The notes beneath the pieces are model-generated. The model had not been told where the DNA came from and searched no databases. It saw nothing but the letters and a program-made list of their open reading frames with translations. This document shows positions 55,687-64,000 of a DNA stretch of 64,000 nucleotides, in pieces. The stretch spans positions 1-64,000 of the forward strand of contig JAHPZJ010000023.1 of the NCBI GenBank assembly GCA_019058245.1, given 5' to 3'. Within the stretch, counting starts at the first letter, position 1. Each line of letters begins with the position of its first letter. The translations under genes were made by a program, and so were the position numbers. The DNA comes from Promethearchaeota archaeon. GTDB taxonomy: Archaea; Asgardarchaeota; Lokiarchaeia; Sigyniarchaeales; SOKP01.

Positions 55687-57519
55687 TCAGATTTGTTTTA
55701 TTTCCTTCATTTTTTCTATATATTCTAAAGATTGGTGGCGGAAATATGTATTGTAAAGCTCAGCATACATTCCACCCTTAGCCATTAACTCTTCGTGATT
55801 TCCTTCTTCTATAATTTTCCCATGATCAAGTACAATTATTCTATTGACATGTCTTACGGTCCAAAGATGATGAGCAATTATAATTGATGTTCGTCCTTCT
55901 ATTGTTTTTTGCAAGGCATCTTGTATTTTTGTTTCGGTGAAGGGATCAACTGAAGCAGTAGCTTCGTCTAAGATGAGAATCGCTGGGTTTTCTAATAGAA
56001 CTCGGGCAAAAACCACTAATTGTCTTTGACCCATTGAAAGACGGCTACCCCTTTCACCAGTATCAGTTTCTAATCCTCTTGATAAATCCTCGATCCAATC
56101 AGAACCACTAGTTGCATTTAATGAATTAATAACATCTTCTTTTTTTGCATTTGAACAACAATATTTTATATTATTTTCAATTGAATCTGCAAAAAGAAAT
56201 GGTGATTGAGGAATAATTCCAATTTGTCTACGATATTCTTTAAGGTCATAATTTCTGATGCTTATCCCATCTATTAAGATATCTCCGCCTTGGAATTCAT
56301 AAAATCTTGCTAGAAGCTTAGCTAAGCTAGATTTTCCAGCACCAGTATGCCCAACAATGGCTATAGATTCTCCAGAATTAATTGATAAATTAAAATTATT
56401 AAAAACACCCTTATTATTTTCATACTGGAACAAAAGGTTCCTGATTTCTATATTACCTTTTAATCTTGATGGCTTAATACTATCGTTTTGAATGATCAAT
56501 GGTAAAGTATCTATTAGTGCAAAAATTCGTTCGGATGCCGCCATTCCCGCTTGAAAAGTTGGCCAAAATGCAGCAATCGATAATAACGGAAAAAATAAAT
56601 AATTCACACCTTGAAGAAATAAATTCAGGTCTCCAGCGCTTATTGTCCCTCCCAAGACATTTTTTCCACCAAAAAGAACTAATAAAGTTATTGTAATTCC
56701 TTGTATGATTCCTAAGGATGGGAAAATGGCATTTAATATAAATGCCCTTCTTAAATTGACCTTATAAGAAGTATCATTTACTTTATTAAATTTTTCATAC
56801 AATTTTTCTTCTTGACGAAATGTTTTTGCTATTTGAATGCCAGAAAAACTCTCTTTAACAAAATCATTAACAGATGCTAGAGCTCTTTGACCTAATAATG
56901 TCTTTTTTCTAGCTATTTTTCGAAATGATAATGCTAGGATAAAAAAGATTGGAACTGCAATTATTACTGCTAATGTTAATAAAATATTTATAAAGAACAT
57001 AATGATCAGTAAAAAAAAGACAATCAATATTGATGAAATTAATTGAATAGATAAATCTACAGTAGTTCCAAAAGTCTCACTATCTGAATTTACTCGACTA
57101 ACTATTTTACCTGTTGGATTTCTGTCAAAAAACGAAAGATCATGATTTAAAACGGCATCCGTGGCATTTTTTCTTAGATCTAAAACAACACCACCTATAA
57201 CTCTAAAAGCATATCGTTGCTGAAAATAATTAAAAACATAACTTAATAAATTAAAAATAAGAATTAGAATAATTACAGCGAATATACTGAAAATATTTCT
57301 ATTTGTCTCTAAATTATTAATAATTATACTGGTTAAAACTGGAACAAAAGCAGAAGTAATAGATGCAACAGATATAAAAAAAATAACAATTGACATTGAA
57401 CGTTTATATGGATGAAAATAAGATAATATCCGTTTTAATAAAAACCTATCAGAAAATTCTCTATCATATTCTTCAGCTTCTAAAGCCCACCCATACGCCA
57501 ATAACTTATGCCTCCTCAC
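55687..57519 (-). CDS. ABC exporter half-transporter, consensus ATP site
   Basis: 610 residues: six membrane helices (about 40-320), then an ATPase domain with Walker A GHTGAGKSS, Q-loop IGIIPQSPFLF, signature RLSMGQRQL, Walker B AILILDEATASVD with the catalytic glutamate, and switch H in IIIAHHL. Overlaps the next gene by 14 bases, so the two are made together as a heterodimer. Exports a hydrophobic drug, lipid or peptide; substrate unknown. Confidence 0.92.
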   Translation of the reverse strand: MRRHKLLAYGWALEAEEYDREFSDRFLLKRILSYFHPYKRSMSIVIFFISVASITSAFVPVLTSIIINNLETNRNIFSIFAVIILILIFNLLSYVFNYFQQRYAFRVIGGVVLDLRKNATDAVLNHDLSFFDRNPTGKIVSRVNSDSETFGTTVDLSIQLISSILIVFFLLIIMFFINILLTLAVIIAVPIFFILALSFRKIARKKTLLGQRALASVNDFVKESFSGIQIAKTFRQEEKLYEKFNKVNDTSYKVNLRRAFILNAIFPSLGIIQGITITLLVLFGGKNVLGGTISAGDLNLFLQGVNYLFFPLLSIAAFWPTFQAGMAASERIFALIDTLPLIIQNDSIKPSRLKGNIEIRNLLFQYENNKGVFNNFNLSINSGESIAIVGHTGAGKSSLAKLLARFYEFQGGDILIDGISIRNYDLKEYRRQIGIIPQSPFLFADSIENNIKYCCSNAKKEDVINSLNATSGSDWIEDLSRGLETDTGERGSRLSMGQRQLVVFARVLLENPAILILDEATASVDPFTETKIQDALQKTIEGRTSIIIAHHLWTVRHVNRIIVLDHGKIIEEGNHEELMAKGGMYAELYNTYFRHQSLEYIEKMKEIKQI

Positions 57520-59344
57520 ATCTTTTAATTAATGTATCAATTTCAACATCAAATTTTTTGATAAAAATTCGTTGATAATCTTCTGAAGTTTTTAATAATT
57601 CTTCATGAGTTCCTTTTGCTACAATCTCTCCTTTATTCAATACAATTATTAAATCAGCCCATCGAATTTGACTTAAACGATGTGTGATAAGAATTGTTGT
57701 CCGATTTTTGAGGATATTTCGAATAGCTCTCTGAATTTTATCCTCTGTATTAGAGTCAATTGCTGAAGTAGAATCATCCAATATTAAAATCTTGGGGTTT
57801 ACAAGAAAAGCACGAGCAATAGCGATTCTTTGTCTTTCACCACCACTTAATTGAACACCTCTCTCTCCAACTTCTGAATAATATTGATTTGGTAAATTAG
57901 AGATAAATCCATGTGCTTGAGCTTCTTTTGCCACTTCAACTACTTGTTCTATTGAACCTGTATATCCAAATGATATATTTTCAAAGATAGTTGTAGAAAA
58001 CAAAAATACATCTTGATCTACATATGAAATTTGATTTCTCAACGAATTTAAAGCATAATTACGAATATCAACATTATCAATCAAAATTCTGCCTTCATCG
58101 ACATCATATAATCGTGAAATTAATTTTGTTAAAGTTGTTTTACCTGATCCAGTAGTTCCTACTAATGCTAATGTTTGACCAGGTTTAACTTCAAAACTAA
58201 TATTTTTTAATACTTTTTTTTCACTCCCAGGATAGCTAAAAATTACATTTTCGAATTTAATATCACCTTTAATTTCATTTTTATAACCTCCAACATTTTC
58301 ATCAATTTCTGTTTTCTTATTCATGAATTCAAGTAATCTTTGAGCACTGGACACCGCTAGTCTAATTATTGCAAAAACAAAAATAGATATAAATGTAGGA
58401 AATCGTAATAATGCTAATAATCCTAAATATGCTATTACTTGACCGATATTCATTAACCCTATTAAATTAAGGATTATAGCATGTATGAGCCCTCCAGTTA
58501 TAGTTAAAGCTAAAATTAGCAGTGGGAGATATTTTGCTTCAACATCACCTTGTTCAACATATGCATCTCGATAATTATTAGCATTTTCATAATATTTTTT
58601 ACTTTCTCCGCTTTCTTGGGCACTTGCTTTAACAACTTCAATTCCAGTTAAAGCTTCATTCAATGTTGAGTTCATCATTCCATAGAAACTACGCAATTTC
58701 CCAGTGATAGGGCCAATTTTTCTAGTATATGATTTTAGAGCAAAGAAAAACAATAATGAGAAAATTAATGGAGCTAAAATTAATTGCGAAGGATAAAAAG
58801 CGAGAATATAGAAAAGAGGGACTATTAATGAAGTAAAGGACTCAAAAATAAGGGAAATTGCTGGACTAATTAAGAAATTCATTGTTCGAACATCATCGGT
58901 TGCACGAGCCATTAATTCTCCAATTTTCTGTTGATCATGAAATGATTGACTTTTGCCCAGTAGATTAGAAAAGAATTCTTTTCTACAATCTCTCTCCAAT
59001 CTCTGTGCTATTACTTCACGTAACATATAATTAATTAAACGTAATATAGGAGTTCCTACACTTAATAATAATATAAAAGTAGTATAAAAAAGCAAACTTG
59101 ATTGTTTACCAATTAGAAAATCTGTAATAGCGTTCCCAATAACTACTAGGATAGCTGATGATAGATTAGCTGCTAAAATTGTTGTAAATAATACAATAAT
59201 AAATAAAAGTTTATTAGAGCGATAAAAAATATGAGATAAAATCCATCTTCTCGACCCTATCTGTCGTGCTTTTTCAAAAGGATCGTTTCCTGGAGAAAAT
59301 TCAACGTAATTTGTATTAATATTTTTATTTGTAATGCTCCGCAT
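57506..59344 (-). CDS. ABC exporter half-transporter, degenerate Walker B
   Basis: 612 residues. Six membrane helices (about 50-330); Walker A GTTGSGKTT, Q-loop ISYVDQDVFLF, signature VQLSGGERQ, Walker B KILILDDSTSAID where the catalytic glutamate is aspartate, and switch LITHRLSQIRWAD. The D-for-E change pairs it with the consensus partner just downstream, as in TM287/288 and BmrCD, where one ATP site is non-hydrolytic. Confidence 0.92.
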   Translation of the reverse strand: MRSITNKNINTNYVEFSPGNDPFEKARQIGSRRWILSHIFYRSNKLLFIIVLFTTILAANLSSAILVVIGNAITDFLIGKQSSLLFYTTFILLLSVGTPILRLINYMLREVIAQRLERDCRKEFFSNLLGKSQSFHDQQKIGELMARATDDVRTMNFLISPAISLIFESFTSLIVPLFYILAFYPSQLILAPLIFSLLFFFALKSYTRKIGPITGKLRSFYGMMNSTLNEALTGIEVVKASAQESGESKKYYENANNYRDAYVEQGDVEAKYLPLLILALTITGGLIHAIILNLIGLMNIGQVIAYLGLLALLRFPTFISIFVFAIIRLAVSSAQRLLEFMNKKTEIDENVGGYKNEIKGDIKFENVIFSYPGSEKKVLKNISFEVKPGQTLALVGTTGSGKTTLTKLISRLYDVDEGRILIDNVDIRNYALNSLRNQISYVDQDVFLFSTTIFENISFGYTGSIEQVVEVAKEAQAHGFISNLPNQYYSEVGERGVQLSGGERQRIAIARAFLVNPKILILDDSTSAIDSNTEDKIQRAIRNILKNRTTILITHRLSQIRWADLIIVLNKGEIVAKGTHEELLKTSEDYQRIFIKKFDVEIDTLIKRCEEA

Positions 59345-59484
59345 TTTCTGAATCTTCTTTGGTAAACATTTTAATTCACTTTATATTATTTACGAAATAT
59401 TTAATTCTTAATAGGTTTTTTACATTTAAATTATAAATTTTTATAATTCTATATTATTAGAGTTAACTTTGGAGTAGGAAAACT

Positions 59485-59979
59485 TTGGAATTCTTGATTA
59501 GAAAAGCCTCTGTTGAAGATGCTGAGAAAATAGCCTCTATATGGTCAATTATTTGCTCGGAAAGAACGTATTCTGCTGTAAATAAACCTTTTACCCCTGA
59601 ACAAGAGAAAGAATATATATCTAATCTTTCTGATCGTGAAGGTATCTTTGTGGCTGAATATAAAAGCCAAATTATAGGATTTCAGTCATTAGATATATGG
59701 ATGGATTATATAGATTCATTTGACCATGTTGGGACTATCGGGACTTTTATCCATCCTAATTGGCGTAAAAAACAAATAGGAAAAAAATTAGCTACCTTTA
59801 TGTTTAATTTTGCCCGAAATAACAGCTATGAAAAACTTGTTATATATGTTCGAGCTAGAAATAAAATTGCAATAGATTTCTATAAAGATCTAGGTTTTGT
59901 CGAAAAAGGTGTCCTTACAAAACAAGTAAAAATTGATAATGTTTATGAAGATGAAATATTTATGGAAAAGTTTCTTTAG
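59485..59979 (+). CDS. GNAT family N-acetyltransferase
   Basis: 164 residues, full GNAT domain. IRKASVEDAEKIASIWSII start, GIFVAEYKSQIIGFQSL (beta 2-3), GTIGTFIHPNWRKKQIGKKLATFMF (acetyl-CoA pyrophosphate loop, QIGKK), and ARNKIAIDFYKDLGFVEKGVL (motif B). TTG start at 59485 behind GGAGTAGG. Resembles PAT/RimI-like amino-acid acetyltransferases; substrate open. Confidence 0.88.
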   Translation: MEFLIRKASVEDAEKIASIWSIICSERTYSAVNKPFTPEQEKEYISNLSDREGIFVAEYKSQIIGFQSLDIWMDYIDSFDHVGTIGTFIHPNWRKKQIGKKLATFMFNFARNNSYEKLVIYVRARNKIAIDFYKDLGFVEKGVLTKQVKIDNVYEDEIFMEKFL

Positions 59980-60098
59980 TTTTGCTGATACTTTTTGTAC
60001 ACAAAAAATATTGCTAATGTTAACCAGTTAATAATTCCGACAAATTTCTATGATTTATTAAGGATTAATTTAAATATAAAAACAATTATAAACTAGTT

Positions 60099-60239
60099 GT
60101 GTCCGATAAAGTAATTGCATATGATATAAGGTTGGAAGAAGAACTAGAGAAAGCAAAGCTTAAAATCTGGTTATTAGAAGAGTTGCAACTAATTCCAAGA
60201 GAATATCATAAATTGATCCTAGAGAATTTATCTAAATAA
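60099..60239 (+). CDS. Small helical protein, 46 aa
   Basis: GTG at 60099 opens 46 residues with heptad-like spacing: IRLEEELEKAKLKIWLLEELQLIP followed by EYHKLILENLSK. Composition is protein-like and the frame ends cleanly. No known family. Low certainty because it is short. Confidence 0.35.
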   Translation: MSDKVIAYDIRLEEELEKAKLKIWLLEELQLIPREYHKLILENLSK

Positions 60240-60278
60240 TTACAACGTTCACATACTTTCTAAATTTCTATAATATTC

Positions 60279-60563
60279 TTAATCTTCATAATTCCTCTTT
60301 GTACTAATTAAAGTCGTCGTTGTTTCTATACATTGAGATAATTCTATGTCAGTTCTGCAAAATGTGACAATTTCATCTAAATCCTCTAGATTGCTAAATT
60401 TACATTCAATTAATAGATCCCAACCACCATATAATGGCGTTACATAAGTGATCTGCCATTTTTCACTTTTTTTCTCAAAATTCAAATTTCTTAATTTTTC
60501 TGATACTTTCCACTGTGTTCCAATGATTTTCAGTCGAATTAAAATGTAGCCACGATAATAGAT
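60279..60563 (-). CDS. Stand-alone RAM (Lrp ligand-binding) domain protein, probable AUC start
   Basis: 94 residues matching the Lrp/AsnC effector domain without HTH: GYILIRLKIIGTQWKVSEKL, then TPLYGGWDLLIECKFSNLEDLDEIV and CIETTTTLIS. The domain begins before the first TTG (60485); upstream in frame there is no ATG/GTG/TTG until a TAG. The codon after that stop, ATC at 60563-60561, has AGGTG seven bases ahead. A GTG at 60553 with one missing T is the alternative. May bind amino acids or pair with the full-length Lrp proteins. Confidence 0.6.
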   Translation of the reverse strand: MYYRGYILIRLKIIGTQWKVSEKLRNLNFEKKSEKWQITYVTPLYGGWDLLIECKFSNLEDLDEIVTFCRTDIELSQCIETTTTLISTKRNYED

Positions 60564-60722
60564 CTATTTAACACCTAAATTATATCTTTAGATATAGCAT
60601 AAATAATAAGTTGAATTATATATACAATATTTTTCAAGATTTCTATTAATCTCAAAATTAAAGATTTATTACCTCACTTACTTGTTAAAATTATAAAAAG
60701 TGCATAATTACAGAAAACTCTT

Positions 60723-63700
60723 CTACCAGTAAATCTCTTTTAATGTTTTATGGTATTCATTAAGCGATTTAATTTCAAGTTCTTTTCTGCGAAATTTCTC
60801 TATAGCATCTACTAATGCTTCGGCAAGTTGTAAGTTAATAAATACAGGGATATTATAATCAACAGCCATTCTTCTAATTTTGTATTCATCTTCCATTATA
60901 GTCCTGAATTTTTCTTGAACAGTTGTAGGAAGGGGAATATTAATTACGAGATCAATAGCTCCGTTTTGCAGACATTCCATGATGTTTGGTTCCATACCAT
61001 ATTCATGTATCTTATAAAGTTTGACAGCATAGATGCCATTATTTTTTAACGCAATAGAAGTGTCTTCTGTTGCAAAAATTGTAAAACCTAAATCCTTTAA
61101 TTTATGTGCTAATGGAATTACTTTCTTTTTGAGCTCTTCTCCGCCTACAGATATTAAGACATTACCTCCATTAATTGGGATATTCATCTCTGCAGCTTCC
61201 ATTGATTTAATTAACGCATCAGAAAAATCATCCCCAATGCATGCAATTTCACCTGTTGATGCCATCTCAACAGAAAGTATTGGATCGGCTTTATCTAATC
61301 TCATAAAGGAGAACATAGGAGATTTGATTGCGACATAGTTTCCATATGGCATATTCATTAATCTATCTGGAATCTGCTTGCCCATAAACACTTCAGCAGC
61401 TAGACGCATTAGGTTGATACCACGAGTTTTTGAAACATAAGGCATACTACGACTTGATCGAAGGTTACACTCAATTACATAGACTGCTTCATTCTTTACA
61501 AGGTATTGGACATTGAAAGGACCCTTAATTTTTAATGCTAATGCAATTTCTTTAGTGTTTTTCTCAATTGTTTTAATAACTTTATCAGAAATCGTCTGTG
61601 GAGGGATTGTCATTGTTGCATCGCCACTATGCACCCCTGCATTCTCTATGTGCTCAACTATTGCACCTATAAAGACATTAGTTCCATCAGATACTCCATC
61701 AGCTTCCACTTCCCTTGCTCCGGTAAAGAATTTAGTGATTACGACAGGATATTCTTGAGAGACTGCTGCTGCGAGGTCAAGAGTATCTCTTAGAGTCTTT
61801 TCATCATATGAAACTCTCATTGCAGCACCACTTAAAACATATGAAGGTCGTACTAATACGGGATATCCTACTTTTTTAGCGAATTTAAGAGCTTCCTCTT
61901 TATTCATCAACATGCTCCATTGAGGCTGACTAATCTTTAATTGATCTAATAGGTTACTGAATTTTGAACGGTCTTCTGCCATGTCAATTCTGCTACCATG
62001 TGTCCCTAATATGTTTAGATTTACCTTTCTGAAAAATTCAGAATATTTTGAAAACTTTGCAGCAAGATTTTGTGCAATTTGACCACCTACAGATACTATT
62101 ACTCCATCGGGTTTTTCAAGTTCAACAATATCTAATACTCTCTCTCCAGATAATTCTTCAAAATAAAGTTTATCGGAAGTGTCATAATCAGTAGAGACCG
62201 TTTCTGGATTGTAATTTACCATAATTGCTTGATCAATCCCTAACTTTTTTAAACCCCAAAGGCAATTCACTGAACCCCAATCAAATTCTACAGAAGCTCC
62301 AATACGATAAGTTCCAGAACCAAGAACAATTAACTTTCTTAAATTTTGTTTACTTTCATGTTCAAAGTCAATATCATGTTCAGACGCTGCATAGGTCAAA
62401 TAAAGATAATTAGTAATTGCAGGCCATTCTGCAGCTAACGTATCTATTCTTTTTACATATGGTTGAATTTGATATTTTCTCTTTAAAATCTGTCTTATTG
62501 TAATTACATCTAATCCCATAATTTTAGCTATTTGCCCATCTGAGAATCCAAAACGCTTTGCTCGTTCAAACCAATAGATTTTATCATCATCACTGGTCTC
62601 TAAAAATTCGATATTTTCTAATTCTTTTTCAATACCAATAATATTTTTTATTTTATAGAGAAACCATTTATCTATTCGAGACAGTTGGTATATTTCATGA
62701 ATAGAAATTCCTTTCTTTATTGCTTCTACTATTCTAAATATCCTTAAATCTGTAGGATTATGCAATGCATATTTTAATTCATTAATATCTTCAATTAAAT
62801 TTATCTCATTCCCCACTATTCCTTTCATACCAATATCTAACATGCGGATACCTTTTTGAAGAACCTCCTCAAAAGTACGACCAATTGCCATTATTTCTCC
62901 AACACTTTTCATTTGTGAACCGATTTTTCGATCTACTCTTTGGAATTTTGTTAAGTCCCATCTAGGTATTTTTAAGACTAGATAATCCAAAGCAGGTTCA
63001 AAGCATGCTGTAGTAATCCCAGTAATTTTATTCTTTAGCTCTGGTAACGTGTATCCAATTGCTAGTTTTGCTGCAATATATGCCAATGGATATCCCGTAG
63101 CTTTTGAAGCCAACGCAGAAGAACGGGATAAACGAGCATTTACTTCTATTGCTCTAAATTCTTTTGAAAATGGATCTAATCCATATTGGATATTGCATTC
63201 ACCAATAATTCCAAGATTTCTTATAACACGGATAGAAGCCGAACGTAACATTTGGTATTCTTCATTTGTTAAGGTTTGGCTAGGAGCAACAACAATAGAT
63301 TCGCCTGTGTGAATTCCTACAGGGTCAAAATTTTCCATATTACAATTAATAAAACAATTATCTTCAGTATCTCTTACTACTTCATATTCTATTTCCTTCC
63401 AACCCCATATACTTTCTTCTATTAATATTTGGTTTATTCTTGATTGAGCAAGTCCTTTCCTAGCCATCTTTTCAAATTCCTTCATATTACTACATATCCC
63501 TGATCCTCTGCCACCCAATGTATAAGCCACTCGAATCATACATGGAAATCCAATCTCTTCTGCTGCTTTTATCGCATCACTATAAGAAGATACAGCTTTA
63601 CTTTTACACACTTTAACTCCCGATTTATCCATAGCTTGTATAAAAAGATCTCTATCTTCTGTTGCTTCAATGGCTTCTATTGGAGTACCTAAAACCTGCA

Positions 63701-64000
63701 CATTATACTTCTTAAGAATTCCCAATTCGTTCAATTCAACACCAACATTTAAGGCAGTTTGTCCCCCAAAAGCTAATAAAATTCCATTAGGTTTCTCTTT
63801 TTTGATTACCTCCTCTACATAATTTACATTAATAGGTAATAAATAAACCCTATCCGATAATTCAGGATCAGTTTGAATAGTTGCGATATTAGGATTGATT
63901 AGGATAGTTTCTATACCTTCTTCCTTAAGAGCTTTAAGTACTTGAGAACCACTATAATCAAATTCACCTGCTTGACCGATCCTAATACCTCCACTTCCTA
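60723..64000 (-). CDS. carB: Carbamoyl-phosphate synthase large subunit, 5' end cut by window
   Basis: At least 1092 residues in the window; the frame stays open to the right edge, which lies within the first conserved segment (GSGGIRIGQAGEFDYSGSQ). Two ATP-grasp halves: YTLGGRGSGI and RLSRSSALASKATGYPLA in the first; VLGSGTYRIGASVEFDWGSV, SYVLSGAAMRVSYDE and LRSSRSMPYVSKTRGINLMRLAA in the second. The C-terminal MGS-like domain (residues after IPINGGNVLISVGGEELKKK) is the allosteric part. Makes carbamoyl phosphate for arginine and pyrimidines; CarA is outside the window or beyond the edge. Confidence 0.97.
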   Translation of the reverse strand, partial: GSGGIRIGQAGEFDYSGSQVLKALKEEGIETILINPNIATIQTDPELSDRVYLLPINVNYVEEVIKKEKPNGILLAFGGQTALNVGVELNELGILKKYNVQVLGTPIEAIEATEDRDLFIQAMDKSGVKVCKSKAVSSYSDAIKAAEEIGFPCMIRVAYTLGGRGSGICSNMKEFEKMARKGLAQSRINQILIEESIWGWKEIEYEVVRDTEDNCFINCNMENFDPVGIHTGESIVVAPSQTLTNEEYQMLRSASIRVIRNLGIIGECNIQYGLDPFSKEFRAIEVNARLSRSSALASKATGYPLAYIAAKLAIGYTLPELKNKITGITTACFEPALDYLVLKIPRWDLTKFQRVDRKIGSQMKSVGEIMAIGRTFEEVLQKGIRMLDIGMKGIVGNEINLIEDINELKYALHNPTDLRIFRIVEAIKKGISIHEIYQLSRIDKWFLYKIKNIIGIEKELENIEFLETSDDDKIYWFERAKRFGFSDGQIAKIMGLDVITIRQILKRKYQIQPYVKRIDTLAAEWPAITNYLYLTYAASEHDIDFEHESKQNLRKLIVLGSGTYRIGASVEFDWGSVNCLWGLKKLGIDQAIMVNYNPETVSTDYDTSDKLYFEELSGERVLDIVELEKPDGVIVSVGGQIAQNLAAKFSKYSEFFRKVNLNILGTHGSRIDMAEDRSKFSNLLDQLKISQPQWSMLMNKEEALKFAKKVGYPVLVRPSYVLSGAAMRVSYDEKTLRDTLDLAAAVSQEYPVVITKFFTGAREVEADGVSDGTNVFIGAIVEHIENAGVHSGDATMTIPPQTISDKVIKTIEKNTKEIALALKIKGPFNVQYLVKNEAVYVIECNLRSSRSMPYVSKTRGINLMRLAAEVFMGKQIPDRLMNMPYGNYVAIKSPMFSFMRLDKADPILSVEMASTGEIACIGDDFSDALIKSMEAAEMNIPINGGNVLISVGGEELKKKVIPLAHKLKDLGFTIFATEDTSIALKNNGIYAVKLYKIHEYGMEPNIMECLQNGAIDLVINIPLPTTVQEKFRTIMEDEYKIRRMAVDYNIPVFINLQLAEALVDAIEKFRRKELEIKSLNEYHKTLKEIYW

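Noticed and set aside
60590-60605. Palindrome TATATCTTTAGATATA upstream of the RAM-domain gene, tested as a BHB intron
   Set aside because: No central helix or bulges could be formed and no removal restores the frame from the upstream ATG.
1-64000. tRNA and rRNA genes, CRISPR arrays, insertion sequences
   Set aside because: Intergenic regions were read for T-loop motifs, regular repeats and transposase remains; none found.

Overview
The window is chromosomal DNA from an AT-rich archaeon, most likely an Asgard archaeon of the Lokiarchaeia type. Supporting signs are an archaeal-type ribosomal protein S10, an SRP RNA with the archaeal/eukaryal helix-8 motif, BRE/TATA promoters, a probable C/D-box guide RNA, Lrp regulators, a longin-like protein, a leucine-rich-repeat protein and split archaeal-type glutamate synthase subunits. 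The placement is inference; no rRNA is present.

Layout. 1-13 kb: metabolic and small conserved genes (two-domain GNAT protein, Ldh2-type dehydrogenase, SRP RNA, two paralogous cysteine-motif proteins, 3-methyladenine glycosylase, inositol-phosphatase family, CDF transporter, bactofilin-like protein, S10, radical SAM protein, methyltransferase). 13-20 kb: a response regulator and a nucleotide-sugar dehydrogenase, each interrupted near its 5' end by a 30-31 nt insertion that folds as a bulge-helix-bulge (BHB) intron; rhomboid; methyltransferase-like membrane protein; two tiny tandem genes with an in-frame TGA; small membrane, coiled-coil and zinc proteins. 20-37 kb: permease, glutamate dehydrogenase, NfnAB-like pair, GMP synthase, oligoendopeptidase F, then a split glutamate synthase operon led by an HdrBC-like fusion. 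37-45 kb: accessory region with zinc-ribbon paralogues, a beta-propeller membrane protein, degraded paralogues, an LRR protein and two Lrp regulators. 45-54 kb: nitrogen regulon (two glutamine synthetases, AmtB-GlnK, NAD synthase). 54-64 kb: membrane protein, heterodimeric ABC exporter, GNAT, and the large subunit of carbamoyl-phosphate synthase running off the right edge.

The genes converge on nitrogen assimilation: ammonium import (AmtB/GlnK), GDH, two GS, split GOGAT, and glutamine-using enzymes (GMP synthase, NAD synthase, CarB). A repeated TTGTCCA motif upstream of both glnA genes and both Lrp genes suggests one regulon.

Main discoveries: (1) two BHB mini-introns in protein genes, each restoring a perfectly conserved motif (DDEPDIV; GYVGIP) when removed; (2) a tandem pair of very small candidate selenoproteins sharing a covarying hairpin after the stop codon; (3) three genes, including S10, whose homology begins upstream of any ATG/GTG/TTG and which appear to start at AUA or AUC behind a GGTG Shine-Dalgarno core.
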